Assembly (NCBI GenBank): GCA_032718865.1
Contig: JALUTQ010000001.1
Location: 2,046,001-2,110,000, forward strand
Length of the DNA stretch: 64,000 nucleotides
Reading direction: 5' to 3'
DNA from: Tilletia caries
Taxonomy: Eukaryota; Basidiomycota; Exobasidiomycetes; Tilletiales; Tilletiaceae
The notes below the pieces were generated by a model, which searched no databases, was not told the origin of the DNA, and was given only the letters and a program-made list of their open reading frames with translations. Below, piece by piece: positions 11,925-23,595 of the stretch. Made by a program: the position numbers and the translations under genes. The number at the start of each line of letters is the position of its first letter. Position 1 is the stretch's first letter.

Positions 11925-12541
11925 TCAGTCAGAGAAGCAGTCACCGCAGCCAGCTCCGTCGGAGAGGCAGACCCGGCCCTGGACGCCATCCTGTTCGACG
12001 TCGATGACACCGTTGACCGAGTTCTTCTCGGCACTGCCGCATCCGAGAATGGCCTGGGCAGCCTTGCGGACGTCACCGATCTCGGCGTCGGGGTCGTCCC
12101 AGCGGGCCTGGTTCTGTGTTCAGCGTTCAGCAGCGGAGATGCGAGATGAAGTGAACAGAGTGAGTGGATGTACCGATCAGAGCGAGCTCAGCCAGGTCTG
12201 GACACTCACAGTGGTGACGTACACGCAGCAGTTGCCGAAGCACGCCGGGTTGTAGGCGGTTTGGCTCACACTGAAGGTACAGGTGCGCTCGTAGTTGCCG
12301 AAGTTGGGCCAGTTGTCGACGAGCGCCTGGCAGTCCGAGAGCGTGGCATCTGCAAGGGGTTGGGGGAAGAAGAAGGGTCAGACGAAGGCTGTCGGAGTAA
12401 CAGCGCAGGAATCCAGCCGAACTCACCACCGGCGGTACCGCAGGTAGGGTTGCGGTTCTGTCGGGACGCGATCAGTGGGCTTGCATTGGTGATGGCGGCG
12501 AAGGCAAGGGCGGCGAGAGCGGCGAAAGCGAGGCGAGCCAT
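11925..12541 (-). CDS. Cys-rich small secreted protein (intact paralogue)
   Basis: Three exons (12541-12427, 12349-12210, 12113-11925; introns 77 and 96 bp) sum to 444 nt, giving 147 residues. The N-terminus is a clear signal peptide (MARLAFAALAALAFAAITNA). The mature part has CGTAGDATLSDC, a Cys-Thr-Phe strand, a CCVYVTT block, GCGSAEKN, then RVCLSDGAGCGDC. The cysteine order is C-C-C-C-CC-C-C-C-C, two more at the C-terminus than its paralogue at 9871-10479. The spacing is not that of hydrophobins (C-CC-C-C-CC-C). The two genes share intron number, orientation and a TATA box, so they arose by tandem duplication. The biochemical role is unknown. An extracellular, disulfide-stabilised protein is well supported; an effector or cell-wall role is only inference. 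Confidence 0.8.
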
Positions 12542-12658
12542 TGTGAAGTGATGAGAGAGGACTGGAAGAGGCCAAAGAAGTGAAGAGCTGGAAAGGTATG
12601 ACAAGATGCAGTGGGGACGAAGAAGGACTGATCTCACCATGGAGATCCATCAGTACTG

Positions 12659-12666
12659 CCTTTATA
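12659..12666 (-). promoter_or_regulatory. TATA box of the Cys-rich gene at 12541
   Basis: Minus-strand TATAAAGG about 118 bp before the ATG. Confidence 0.6.
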
Positions 12667-12669
12667 GGC

Positions 12670-13640
12670 TGGACGTCGGATCTTGGCTCCCAAGTCCACG
12701 CCTGACCTTCGCAGCCAGGAGGGCGAGGATGCAGATTCGAGAAGGTCGAGTCCGATGACGCGCCATGGCCGCAATTAGTCGTGAGGATCGAGGTCGTGGT
12801 CCTTGTGGTTCTCGGCGCTTCAGCCCCGGCGCGTGAACATCTTCGGGGCGTGGCAAGTTGGCGACTTGGCAATGTGGTTCCTGTCGCTCCCGAAGTACGT
12901 ACTATCCCCTTGCCCAGCACTCAACAATCAGATTGTACTCAGAGCCATGCCATTGGCGATCTTCTGGATGAATGTGCGCGACTGGGTATGTAATCTGCAC
13001 TCCGAACGTCGGCGCGTCAGTGGCTGTTTAGAGTTCCGTAAGTGTGTCTTATTTTTAATTGCGCCAATTCGTTCTCTGATTGCTGCCTGAATGATCAAGC
13101 GAGACACAAACTTCCCACGCCTCCCTCTTTCACGCTTACTTCTCAGTGCTCAGTGCTCAGTGCTCACCCAGCATCTGTTGCCAACAATACCGAATCGCAC
13201 TTGTCACCCATCCCACGCTGTTTCAATTGCCGATTACCTTGAGATTCTACCGGTCTCATTCCGGGCTGGCATGATCGCACGTTCGTGTACAGCACCTGCA
13301 AAGAAGACTGGCAGCCTCCCACCCACCCACCCACCCCGGCCCCGAAGCTAAGAGGCATACGAGTCTTTGTCAGCCCTTGTCCGGGGCTGGTCGATCTGTG
13401 TGTCCGTCGAGGGGGAGATTCCATTTGCCAAGCGTCTCGCTAGCGGCTAGCCCGACGATGGTGTGGCTGAGCCACACGATGTGCGATGGGCTGTCGAGGT
13501 CGTCATCTTCTCAGCATCGAGCGCAGCCCTCCGAGTCGGTGGCGACAGTGAGTGCGGTGAAGCGTGGGAGATCAGCCCTCAGCTTCGAATTTCTCAGATG
13601 CTGACCTCCTTTCCACCTGCGTGATGTATGACCTTCGACG
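12670..13640. other. Divergent intergenic region between secreted genes
   Basis: Spacer between the minus-strand Cys-rich gene and the plus-strand gene at 13782. A short CTCAGTGCTCAGTGCTCAGT tandem (about 13144-13164) and a CCCACCCACCCACC run (13319-13333) are present. No coding evidence. Confidence 0.4.
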
Positions 13641-13642
13641 GC

Positions 13643-13650
13643 TATAAAGG
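13643..13650 (+). promoter_or_regulatory. TATA box of the secreted-protein gene at 13782
   Basis: TATAAAGG lies 132 bp before the ATG. The interval between is pyrimidine-rich, as is usual for fungal leaders, and the start context is CCACCATGA. Confidence 0.65.
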
Positions 13651-13781
13651 TCGAGCCGGATCTAATCCACCATATTCTGATCTCGTCCTCTTCAGCTCTC
13701 ACATCTCTTCAGCCTTCTGTTTTTCACTCTACACTTTCACAAACTCTCCCTCGTCCCTTTCTGCACCCTCCAGCTACCACC

Positions 13782-14349
13782 ATGAAGTTCTCAGCATCTG
13801 CCATTCTGTCCCTCGCCCTCGTCGGGCTCTCCGCCGCCGCCGCCGTTCCTCAGCAGCTCGTCCAGCGTGGCACAGTCTCTGACCTCGCCGACGTCGGAGC
13901 CAAGATCGCCCAAATCATCCTCAAGGCTCAGGCTGCCGATAACGACGTCCGTGCCCGCTTCGCGCAGAACATGGTCGATGGCTTCCGCCGCGAATACGGC
14001 GATGCTACCAAGTACGTGGTTGCGCACGTGCTTACAGATATCAGAAGAGCTTCCCGTAGCTGACTCGAGCTTCTTCCTGCACCCTTCCTTCAGCATCGTT
14101 GTGATCCACACCGAGCACGACTACACATGGAACGGCGCACAGGGAGACGCCTGGGAGCACTGGCACTACGAGCTTGACGTCCAGATCGGCGGCACCATCG
14201 GCTACGAGATGTACGCCTCCAAGGTCGGCGGCTACCTCAAGCGCACCGGTGACGGCGGCTCTCTGAACTGGGCATGGTACGGCATCCTCGCCAAGGACCC
14301 TGAGGAGGATGGCTCTCGCCTCACCTTTGCCGACACGGGCGATCTTTGA
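13782..14349 (+). CDS. Small secreted protein of unknown function
   Basis: Two exons (13782-14011 and 14094-14349; one 82-bp intron with a GTACGT donor and TTCAG acceptor) sum to 486 nt, 161 residues. A signal peptide covers about residues 1-20 (MKFSASAILSLALVGLSAAA), followed by a QLVQR-G segment that could be a Kex2-like processing site. The first exon ends in an amphipathic helical region (SDLADVGAKIAQIILKAQ). The second exon encodes a beta-rich part with VVIHTEHDYTW, HWHYELDVQIGGTIGYEMY and a C-terminal LNWAWYGILA. The mature protein has no cysteine, unlike the Cys-rich neighbours. I recognise the general pattern of fungal secreted proteins, but no named family or activity. The strong core promoter suggests high expression (inference). 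Confidence 0.8.
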
Positions 14350-15640
14350 ATAATGTATCATCCTCATTGTGCGAGAATACATAAAAGACATACATGTTGT
14401 ATATTGAACCAGAAGCCAGTAGTGATCAAGAACACGCGTTTGCTCGTGATGATACTGGAGATGAGTCGAAGTGTTGAAGCGAGATGGCTGAACGTATTTG
14501 GATCCAAACGATCATCGTAATTTCCCCGCGCTGAAGGATGATGCCGACGAAGGCGGACGAACCTGATATACGAATCTTCAGGCATGGGTCGTGCAGAGGA
14601 AGAGGAATGCACTTGATGCCCTTGAGCGATGCCCGATGCCCAACCGACCGTGGGAAATTGGTACCGCATGATCGAATGATCATGACTCCAAGCGCAACCA
14701 TCTCCTACTATCCCTTCCTCAGCCATCATCATTAGCACCCAAAGGAACGTAGACATACCGTTTTCTGCGACCGTGTGATTTTTCTGGACCTCCTCATGCT
14801 AATTTCATGTCAAGTTGATTGACAGTCGGCTGAGATTGCCAGTGAGTGAGCGGAGGAATTATGAAGACAATAGACTCAGACGAAATTGTATCCGAAACAC
14901 AGCGGGTGCGGGTGTCGGAATTTTTCTACCACATTTACCTCTCTGAATAGCGCACACTGACGGCGCGAGTTGGTAGGAAATATACCACTGATTCGAGTCC
15001 AGGTGCGTTCTGTTCTGTCTGTGTCTTGTGAGGTGTGCTGGTCGTCCTTGAGCTGGAGGCATGGTCAGTGTGCAGTGCTTACGGTCGCCCGACAATTGAC
15101 ACGATCCAATGATCATGCAAAGAGCTGACTCGTGCTCCTGCGCTCCTCCCTCCCTCCCACAGTTCGCCCCTCCCGCCATCCCTCTCGTTTGACACTGAAT
15201 CGACGACGGGCGACCCGGTATGCTCCTCTTCCTTTTCATGCCCCACTGAAGTGCACGGTCCGCTTCGACTACCGAGAGCACTGTGCTCGGCTGTGAACGC
15301 GAAAGAGATGATCAGCCCTGCAGCCTGCATCGCCTGCATCCAGCAGACCATTCACCAACTTCATGTTCACGATCCCTTTCCGACACTGAACAGTCCCGCA
15401 TTAGAAGATGCGATGTGACTCCCGACTCGCGGAGCGCTCCTCGCTCTGTCTTCTTCAACTGACCCTCATTATTTCAGCTCTTACAGCATCCGAGATAGAG
15501 GTGAGATTGCAGCGGGCCACCACTGCTGAGGCTCCCCTCCTACAGTAAAGTCATTGAACCAGACAGGGCCTGCCCAGTGAGACACACATGCCTGGGGCGT
15601 GAAGGGGTGCTGAAGACCTCTTGACCATGTAGGCATGAGG
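14350..15640. other. Intergenic stretch
   Basis: 1.3 kb between two secreted-protein genes in the same direction. The first 50 bp hold an ATACATAAAAG-type 3' end region. The rest has only short frames with no family resemblance. Confidence 0.4.
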
Positions 15641-15647
15641 GCGAAGG

Positions 15648-15656
15648 TATAAAAGG
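15648..15656 (+). promoter_or_regulatory. TATA box of the Lys/Gly-rich secreted protein gene
   Basis: TATAAAAGG, 145 bp before the ATG at 15793. The leader is a long CT-rich tract (15690-15790), typical of highly expressed fungal genes. Confidence 0.7.
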
Positions 15657-15792
15657 GGCAGGTCGACCCGCTGTCTGGTGCTCGTCCATCACATCACTCA
15701 CCCTCCACCCATAACACAGGACAGCTCTCGCTCTCTCTCACTCTTTCCTCTCGCACTCACACTTACGCACCCACACCCACCGTAGCGTCAAG

Positions 15793-16644
15793 ATGCAGCT
15801 CAACTCCAAACTTTCCCTCGTCCTTTGCGCCCTCCTGGTCGCCCAGCCCATCGCGTCCGCTGCCATCACCAGCGACGCCCACGTAGTCGAACTCAGCCCT
15901 CGCTCTGACGAAGGCAACAACAAAGGATTCGATCTCAGCGACGTCCTTCGTGCCGGCGGTGTCTTTGGAGGAGACAACAAGGTCTTCGGCCAGGGTTCTG
16001 GTGGTGGCCACTTCGGCAACGACAAGAGCAACAAGGACAATGACGACAAGAAGGGTGGAGACAAGGGTGGCGACGATGATGACAAGGACAAGGGCAAGGG
16101 CCACGGCGGCGGACCCAAAAAGAGCTTCCGCGAGAAGAAGCTCAAGGCTCTCAAAGCCGCTGCGAACGAGGACAAGCACAAGGACGCTGCGGCTGTCAAA
16201 GCAGCCGCCAAGTTCAACGCTGCGGCTGCCAAGGAGGAATCTCACCACAAGGAGGCGGACTTGAAGAAGTTCAAGAAGGAGAAGAAGCAGGACTCCGGCA
16301 AGGACGACTTTGGCTTCGATCGCCGTGATGGCTTTGGGATCGGCGGTGGACTCGACTTCGGAGGCGACAAGGGCAAGGGCCACGGAGGTGACGACAAGGG
16401 TGGCAAGGACAAGGGCAAGGGCAAGGGTTTCGGCGGTGGATCCAACAAGAACAAGAAGGAGAAGGTCGAGAAGATCTCGAAGCACCTGGACAAGTCCGAC
16501 AAGCACAAGGCTGCGGCCAAGGTCAATGCGGCCGCCAAGTTCAAGGCTGCGGCTGCTAAGGAGGATTTCAAGCACAATAAGGCCATCGCGAAGAAGCTCG
16601 CGGAGAAGAAGAAGAAGAGCGGCTCTGGCAAGGGCCTCTTCTAG
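15793..16644 (+). CDS. Secreted Lys/Gly-rich protein with two Ala/Lys modules
   Basis: An uninterrupted 283-residue frame. It begins with a signal peptide (MQLNSKLSLVLCALLVAQPIASA). After a short acidic segment the protein alternates two kinds of sequence. Gly/Asp/Lys-rich linkers (about residues 60-110 and 175-220) contain repeated GGDKG, KGKGHGG and KGKGFGGG. Ala/Lys helical modules (about 112-170 and 222-278) share the core AAAKFNAAAAKEE or AAAKFKAAAAKED. The module-linker pair is therefore duplicated in tandem inside the gene. Lysine is the dominant residue and there is no cysteine, so the mature protein should be strongly basic and mostly disordered or helical. The function is unknown; binding to acidic polysaccharide, nucleic acid or cell wall is a possibility only. 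The strong TATA box and CT-rich leader indicate a well-expressed gene. Confidence 0.8.
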   Translation: MQLNSKLSLVLCALLVAQPIASAAITSDAHVVELSPRSDEGNNKGFDLSDVLRAGGVFGGDNKVFGQGSGGGHFGNDKSNKDNDDKKGGDKGGDDDDKDKGKGHGGGPKKSFREKKLKALKAAANEDKHKDAAAVKAAAKFNAAAAKEESHHKEADLKKFKKEKKQDSGKDDFGFDRRDGFGIGGGLDFGGDKGKGHGGDDKGGKDKGKGKGFGGGSNKNKKEKVEKISKHLDKSDKHKAAAKVNAAAKFKAAAAKEDFKHNKAIAKKLAEKKKKSGSGKGLF

Positions 16645-17299
16645 ATCTTCCTACATACATGACTCTCCTCTCGAAATAGATGCCTCAAGCTTCTCATCAG
16701 AACGTCCTTGCCACGAGTATGACTGACACAAGAAGAGCGGTGGGGGCATCTGATGGTCATTCATCAGTGAAAGACCATCGCTGAGGACGGGCTAGTAGTC
16801 AACGAGCATCCACAACTGTTGCAAACTCGCAGCTTCATAGATGGGTCGAAAATAGGTCGCAAAGGTGTAACAGATTTACACGTGCATTACCTCGTCTTTC
16901 CATATCGTGTCTCAGCCTTTCCGATGTCAATCGAGATCAGGCACTGGCCGCTTTCAGGCTGTTGGACCACGTCGCTATTGCAGAATTGGTTTCTTCGGAC
17001 CATGAATGCATCGAGCGAGGCTGTCACAAAGAGGAAATAAGCTATTCTTCTACTTTGAGATGTGTTTTGCGAATGAGAAGGGTAGCTGGATGGTACAAGT
17101 AATGGGTGTTGCTGGATCAGTAGCGGGGATGAGACAGAGTACAAGGGAAGCGAAATTGTGGAGACGTATCGTTCTTTCGATGTTGTCGCGAAATGCCTGG
17201 TGAGGATCATGGATTTAGACGACTGAAAGGAAGGTGAAGGACGATCTTCGATCTCAGAAAATCTCACCTTCTGCGTGTCTTGTAGTCAGCTGAATGATC
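16645..17299. other. Intergenic stretch
   Basis: About 650 bp lying between convergent gene ends (16644 plus strand, 17300 minus strand). Probably two 3' UTRs; nothing else seen. Confidence 0.45.
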
Positions 17300-17627
17300 C
17301 TAGGCGTCATTGTAGACTTCGACGCGCACGCCAGGTGCGGACAGCGTGCCGATGGAGCTGAGCAGATCGTGAAAGTGAGGCTCGGCTGCGAGTTTTTCCG
17401 TTCGCAAGGAAAGGCACGCCGACGTACACGACGATATCCTCCAGTGCGGCTCCTGAAGGGATATCAGTGTCCTTGGTAGCCATGGAAGTTTGTTCCTGCG
17501 TCGTCGTGGGGTAGGAAGGCACCGCTCCAACTCGGGGCCGGTACTGTACTCGAGCACTGCCTCCGAAGGCGGCTGCAGAGCGAGAGAAGAGGGAGGGCGA
17601 GAAGGCGCGGCTGAGAGTCTGGAACAT
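17300..17627 (-). CDS. Small 85-residue protein with mitochondrial-type N-terminus
   Basis: Two exons (17627-17428 and 17357-17300) joined by a 70-bp intron (GTACGT donor, GCTCAG acceptor) give 258 nt and 85 residues. The unspliced frame runs on into an arginine-rich tail, whereas the spliced one ends in SAPGVRVEVYNDA. The N-terminal 35 residues are rich in Arg, Ser and Ala with no acidic residue (MFQTLSRAFSPSLFSRSAAA), which fits a mitochondrial presequence. The remainder is polar with ALEDIVV before the junction. I do not recognise a family. The small size and the splice site chosen are inferred from frame continuity only. It lies upstream of a possible short leader region and is convergent with the Lys/Gly-rich secreted protein gene. 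Confidence 0.5.
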
Positions 17628-18336
17628 GGCTGAATCTTGTGGTGCTGACCGCCGTCGAGATTTGTACGTTTGAGGGCCTGTGGAAGGGGTGCTGGTTGAC
17701 GGGAATGGAAAACGTAAGGACAGAAGAGGTGAGCAGATAGACGCAGCGATGTCATGAAGAGCGACTGGCCTTTTTGACGGATTCAGCTTCCCAGACCTTG
17801 GTGTTGCCGCGCAGACCTCAACAAACAGGTTGGGGCGTTGGGGGGAGGTCAGTCTGGTGATCCGAGCTCAGAGTCGCGTTCAACCTGCTGCACATAAATC
17901 AACCTTTGTGCGCCTTGGAACGTTTCATCTCACGCGGAGCGACTCCGTTGCCCCATGTCCATCGCCACGTCAGTGTCTTTCTCAACTTCGTCCTTGCGGC
18001 CTCGATGGAACGTTGTTTTGTTTGGGGTGAGGCGGTGAGGTCCGATTCAATGCCGGCGTCATCCAACCATTTGAGAACGAGATATGAACAAATCAACAAA
18101 CCTAGTTGCAACAAGGGTCAAGAAGAAACGATAAGGTGGGCAGCCGCCAGGGGCGAGAAAGAAAGGTGAGGTATCAGGGTGATAGAAGTCTTAGAAACGC
18201 AAGAAGAAGGCTGATGCACGAAAGAGAGATAAAGGAAGGTAACCGCAAAAGGTTAAGTGAAAGTCAAGCTCGGCGGCAGACAGCTGCCAGGGACAAAGGC
18301 CTAATCAGCCTCGGAAGATCGCAGATCCTCACTCGT
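17628..18336. other. Intergenic stretch
   Basis: Upstream region of the small 85-residue gene and the 3' end region of tricalbin, which is on the same strand. No coding evidence. Confidence 0.4.
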
Positions 18337-21300
18337 CTACTTGTCGTGCTTCTTGAAAGGGTTGTGGAACCGACTTCCCTTCTTCTTGGACGGTGTCCCC
18401 GTGTGCGAGGACTCAGCGAAAGACGCGTCGTCACCATCCTCGCCATTCGGACGGCCAGGCGAGGCTTGCAGCGCAGCGATGTTACTACCGCTCGCCAGAG
18501 GCATACCTGCCACAGCAGATCCGCCCAATCCGTCGGGCATAATGGCCGGCATCCCGTCGACGGAATCCGGAATCACAGGCACGGCAGGGATGTCTTCGGG
18601 CATGCCCGACGATGAGGCCTTGCGGTGTCCGCGACCGGTGACGAGTCCTACGGCGCCTTTGCCCAATCCGAAGCCAGCTTTGCCGACGGCCAATCCGCCG
18701 CCCGCGACACCAGTGACGCCCTTCACACCAAGCTTGCCAACGCCACCCGCCACGCCACCAACTTGGGTGAACGTGCGCCCGATGGAGGTACCCTTGCGTT
18801 CGCGACCACCCGTGACGAACTCGGGTCGGAACACAAGACGGACAGTCACGAAGCTCGGCTCCGTGTTGGCACCGCTTCCGGTGAGCGGAAGTGTCTTCTC
18901 GACGGACTGGAATGGTTCCAGCTCGGCGAGGTTGCATACCGCAGTGCCGAGCGGGTCCGCGGCGCCAACCTGGTCAAAGTCGTACACTTCGATGATTGAC
19001 TCGGCAGCCACTCGTGATGGCACAGTGACCTCCTCGAGCTTCTCGTTCCACTCAGGATTGAGCGTCTTCTTGATGGTCTTTGTCTTACCGACCTCCTTGC
19101 CGTTAAGTCGGTACTTCACGTACGGGTCACTACAGAAGCAACCTGATGTTAGTGCTGGTTTGTTTGAGGGACGGCGGCAGAGTCGCGCTACTCACGATTT
19201 TCCGTTTCGGTCCGCTGCTCGAAGGTTCTTGGCCGACAGAATGGTGACGGTCAGGTATCCTTGGTCTGCAAGGCGGGTGGAAAAGGTGAGACAGACGAAT
19301 GATATAGTTGAAAGCGGATCATGTCACTCACTGTTCACACTCTCCACGGGCTCGATATGGATATCAACAGGAATGTACTTGCACGCCATCGTGATTGTAC
19401 TCTTTCCGTTTCCATTGATGTTCTGCAGAGTGAACTCCGCGGGCTTGTTCTATCCAGCCCAAAGTTCAAGGGGAATCCATAAAATTATCAGTCGAGATAT
19501 TCAAACTCAAGCTTGCAAGACTGAAGGAACTCACCAACGCCCTCTCAAGCACGTCCTTCGTGTTGCCCTGGAACTCTGCAAATGCATCACTCTCCGCATC
19601 GCCACTGCCGGAACGCAGCTTCAGCCAGATGCGCGACCAGTCCAGCTCCTTAATGACCTCCTCGCCGACCTCGTCCCACGTGCAGTGCGCCGTGCGGGCG
19701 GGTTCAGTAGTGTACGTCGGCCAGTAGGCGTCGTCGAAGGCTATTTCAAGTCGAGCGTTCTTGCGTGCAAGGTTTCCGCCGAGGATGTTGAAGACGAACA
19801 CGCCGGCCGCTGAAGAGGCGCAATTCGACCATGTGAAACATCAAGGTCAGTCGAGGTCATCGGGGAAGGAGGACTCGGGGACAAGAAGGAAAGAAAACTC
19901 ACGCGCAGCAAGGAGCTCCTGGTTGCTCATCAAAACGCCCTCATTCTTGGAAACGGTAGCGACGGTGTCGACAGAGGCGATGGAAGCAATGCTGCCCTGG
20001 CGCCTAGCACCGTTCACCTTCTTGTCCGTCACCTCCCCATCCTGTCCCAGCTTGACCGACGCATGGCTCATCTCGCGCACATGCTTGGCCTCCTCCTCGG
20101 CCTCATCGTCCGAAGAGGGCGCATCAGGGTCTCCGCCATCGTCAGTGCCCATCATCGTCTTTTGGGCGACCTCGTTACCGGCGCCTTCAAACTCGGCGTT
20201 CTTGAGCTGGACACCGGGAAGGAATTGGCAGTCGAAGAGGAGCTCGCCCTTGTAAATTCCTCGGCCCAGGTTTAGACGAGCGCGGATAGTTTGGCGGCCG
20301 GTGCTCTCGAATGGCAACGTGGAGCCAGGCTCGCTCTTCTTGGCGAGAGTTGCAAGCTCGACCTCGATGGTTCCGATCGAGCGGTCCTTGCCAGAGTTTT
20401 GGTAGCTAGAGACAGCGAAAGAAGCCGAATATGTAAGTCATCATTTGAAGCGGATTGGGTCAAGTGAGACATGCACTTACTCCAGGACCTCGACGGTGAT
20501 CTTCTCGCGAAGGTTGTGCACGGAGGCGTACAAGATTTCGTTGAAGATGGGGTTCAAGTTGTTGTTGCTGCAACATCACCACATTCACAGTCAGCACGAG
20601 ATGAACATCATAAATAGACCCACAGCAAGATCAAAGTACTCACACAATGGTGGACGCAGCCATGACCTGTCCTCGCAGCTTGATCGCCACGTAGGGATCC
20701 GACTTCCCGCCCGTGAGCGCTTCAACGTTCTTGACATCGATCGCCTTGTCAAGCCAGAACTTGACAACACCGATCGCAGGCTGGTACCCGTTTCCTCCAT
20801 TCTTGCTACCGGACATCTGGACGGGCTTCCACTGGGCCTGCATACGGAGACGACCTGCTTTCGACTTGGCCAGGGGGAACCAGTCTTGCTGCTTGTCCTT
20901 GGCGGCGAGCAGGTCGTCCAACTTGATGCTGATCTGGCCAACGACAGCGTCGCCGGTGAGCTCACGGTCGTCGATGATCTCGACGCCAATGACGGCGTGC
21001 TTACGGTCGGTGACGAGGAACTCCGCGTTGATGTCAAACGCAGGGTTGTGGCTCCGCTTGACTGTCTTGGAGTCTTTGATCCGTTGGCCATTGAGTCGGA
21101 TACGGGCAAAGGGATTGATCTCGTTGATCAAGCCCGTGCGCTTGTCGAGCTCCTTGGCCTGGAAAAGAGAGAGGCGGACGACACCAGAAGTGGTGTTGGG
21201 CAATGGCTTCTCCTTTCCATCTTCGGCCTTTTCGGGCTTGATGACGGGGTAGTACGAGAGCGAATATTGGATCTCACCGCGGTCCTTGGCATCAAAGACG

Positions 21301-23595
21301 ACAGGCGTACTGATGAGCTCGTGCTCGGGATCCTGCTCAAGCTCTTTGAGGTCGAAGCTGGCAACACCCAAGCGAGTGTCTGCGCGGTGCTGGTTGAAGT
21401 CGTTGAGCACGAATGTAAGCATGCCATTGAGGTTGTTGAGCAGGATGAACTTTGTCTCCTTCCACTGCGGGTTGATGCTGGTGATGTAACAGAAGCAAGG
21501 GTTAGCAGTCGTAAGAAAGCTCATCGCACCCTTCATAGTCAACAATACTCACGTGCTGTGCTTCCACTTCGTCTTCGCAAGGACATCCTTGTCATCGATG
21601 GAAATGGCGACGTAAGGGTCAGGTTGTCCACCACCAAACTTGGTGGCCTTGAGCTGACGAGCGGAGAAGACAGTAACCTGAAGAACACCGCAGGCAGTGT
21701 CGAGGGGAGTGCCAGAGAGCAACTGCTCGAGATCGATGGTGAACATGTTGGGGTAGTCTGGATACATGCAAGGAGTGTCAGAGTCGTACAATGCCCTTGG
21801 GAGCAACCAAAGTACTCACACATCATCGGTCCCAAGTTGGCGTGAACCTGCTCTCGGATGAAGTTCGACAGACCTGCAGAAGGAAACCAAGGGCATCAGC
21901 TTCCTTTTTCACCTTTCACCAGAAGGGATCGTCGCCATTTCAAACGTACCAGGAACAACTCCGACGTCGAACCCGAGCAAGTTTCCACCAATCGGCTTCA
22001 GCACATAGTCAAACTCCGGAGGCTCCATGAAACAGAAGTCGACGACTTGGACGTGAGGGTAGTTGCTGATGAGTTTCATCTTGAGCCGGATGCTGCCCTT
22101 GAACATCATATCCTCGACGAGGATGGGCAGACCAGCCCCGATTTTGCCGCGTCCGAGGCGTGCTGTCAATACGATTTTGGGGTTCGCGCGCATCGCGTTC
22201 TGACGGACTGTAAGGTCCATCACGTCCTGCATTTAACGCGCCAAAACAGCTAGAGTCAGTCAAAATCGAACGAAGGAGTGACTATATGGTACCGTCCGGA
22301 CTCGCATTGGGGGTGAAAGCGAACTTCCAGTCCATTTGGACTATGTCGTCTTCGGTCTTGGAGAAGGAGCGAACGTGCTCGATGCTATTGGAAGGCGACG
22401 CGCGGTGAGCACTTGGTTTTGACGCGCGAACATTGAACCATAATGACTTACTGAGGAGCCTTAGTGCCGAGACGGAACGTGGTCCTGTCATATGATAGAA
22501 ATGCTGGTCAGACGCGTGGAAGAGCTTAAAAAACAACGATCTCGGCGTAGCAATGCTCACAAGCGTATGGAGTCCAAGAAGGTTGGGCATTGCGCAACGA
22601 GGATGCCGTCGACAACCTGAATGATAGTCGCGCAAAGAATGGGCTCGTAGATGGCCCAAAAGCGGTCTAATACGACGCTGATTGTCAGCTTCTGCGAGAA
22701 TTCTGAAGAGCGGGGGAACATATCTGCGTAGCTACTTACCGAGGAAGTAGTTCATCCAGTGCACACTTTCGTTCTCTGTGTCCATGTGTCGCTTCTGGAG
22801 CTCGCGGGAAATGTCGTCGCGGGCACGCTGGCGAGTGCGGCGCATCGACGCATTGTAGTACTAGAGAGGATGGCGCCATGGCGGCAAGAAAAAGGTCAGG
22901 GATCGGCTCGAAGAGCGCGGAAGGAGGGACCTTCATAGGAAGCGGGGGTATAAGCTCACCGTAGTACAGAAGGCTCCGATGACGAGCAGGCTGAAGAGTC
23001 CGCCGCCAAAGCGAGTCGCAAAGTACGTGGAGAGTATGGTGACGACCATGGCAACTCCGTTCCACCAGAAGTAGCCGATGTAGTTATCGCCGACGTACTT
23101 CTGGACCAACTTTGTCTCGTGGTCGGGCACGAGTTTCTCCTCGTCCGGACCGGGCGCGGCTGCTCCCTTCAGGATGCTGTCGCGGTGACCGGTCCATCCG
23201 ACAGAGACGTCGTCTTTGAGCTGTACGCCCGCAGCTTGGGCCGCGGTGCCTTTAGCGGTGGCCTCGCCCTTCTCGAGCTCGTTGATCCGTTGAATCTCGT
23301 CGAGGTTGGTGGTCGCCTTGACGCGATGTCCTCCGATATCAGAGACCATACCCGCTCCCGACGTTTCTTCGGGCTGCTTCTTGGAGCCGCCGGGGACGTT
23401 GGAGCTTTGAGCGAGGGCGGCGCGTGCCTTCTCCTCGGGCGAAGCGTCTTCTTTGAAGGAGACGGCGTGGGAGTCGTTTGCGAGTTCGGCAGCCACGCGT
23501 TTGGGATCAGCGATGGGGACTGCGACCTGGACAGGACCACCTTGGTCGGTCTGTACGGTGGCAGACCCGAAGTCGCTGCTCTTCACGGTCGCCAT
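18337..23595 (-). CDS. Tricalbin / extended-synaptotagmin-like ER-plasma membrane tether
   Basis: A multi-exon gene (roughly a dozen short introns; the first exons are 23595-22960, 22860-22740 and 22666-22561) encoding about 1,450-1,500 residues. The order matches yeast Tcb1-3. A disordered N-terminus is followed by a hydrophobic hairpin or double membrane segment (YFWWNGVAMVVTILSTYF...LFSLLVIGAF). Next is the SMP lipid-transfer domain, beginning HWMNYFLDRFWAIYEP and containing PPEFDYVLKPIGG. Several C2 domains follow: VLQVTVFSARQLK...GQPDPYVAI, VVRLSLFQAKELD, VVKFWLDKAIDVKN...SDPYVAIKL, and a last one LTVTILSAKNLRAADRNGKSDPYVKY. The C-terminus has a glycine-rich GVGKLGVKGVTGVAGG tract and a basic tail. 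Family knowledge: these proteins hold cortical ER to the plasma membrane and move phospholipids, with C2 domains binding lipid and Ca2+. The start at 23595 is chosen because the ATG precedes a conserved-looking MATVKSSDF; an in-frame ATG lies further upstream. The gene is divergent from ATG3. Confidence 0.92.

Noticed and set aside
11925..12541. Hydrophobin
   Set aside because: Secreted and Cys-rich, but the order is C-C-C-C-CC-C-C-C-C, not the C-CC-C-C-CC-C of hydrophobins, and the protein is not strongly hydrophobic between cysteines.
18341..19813. 490-codon plus-strand frame opposite the tricalbin C-terminus
   Set aside because: Antisense shadow: the minus strand carries conserved C2 sequence with introns, while the plus frame is Ser/Thr/Pro-rich without any family resemblance.
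20445..21845. 466-codon plus-strand frame opposite the tricalbin C2 region
   Set aside because: Antisense shadow of a codon-biased gene; its translation (Leu/Glu/Asp-rich) mirrors the minus-strand codons and shows no domain.
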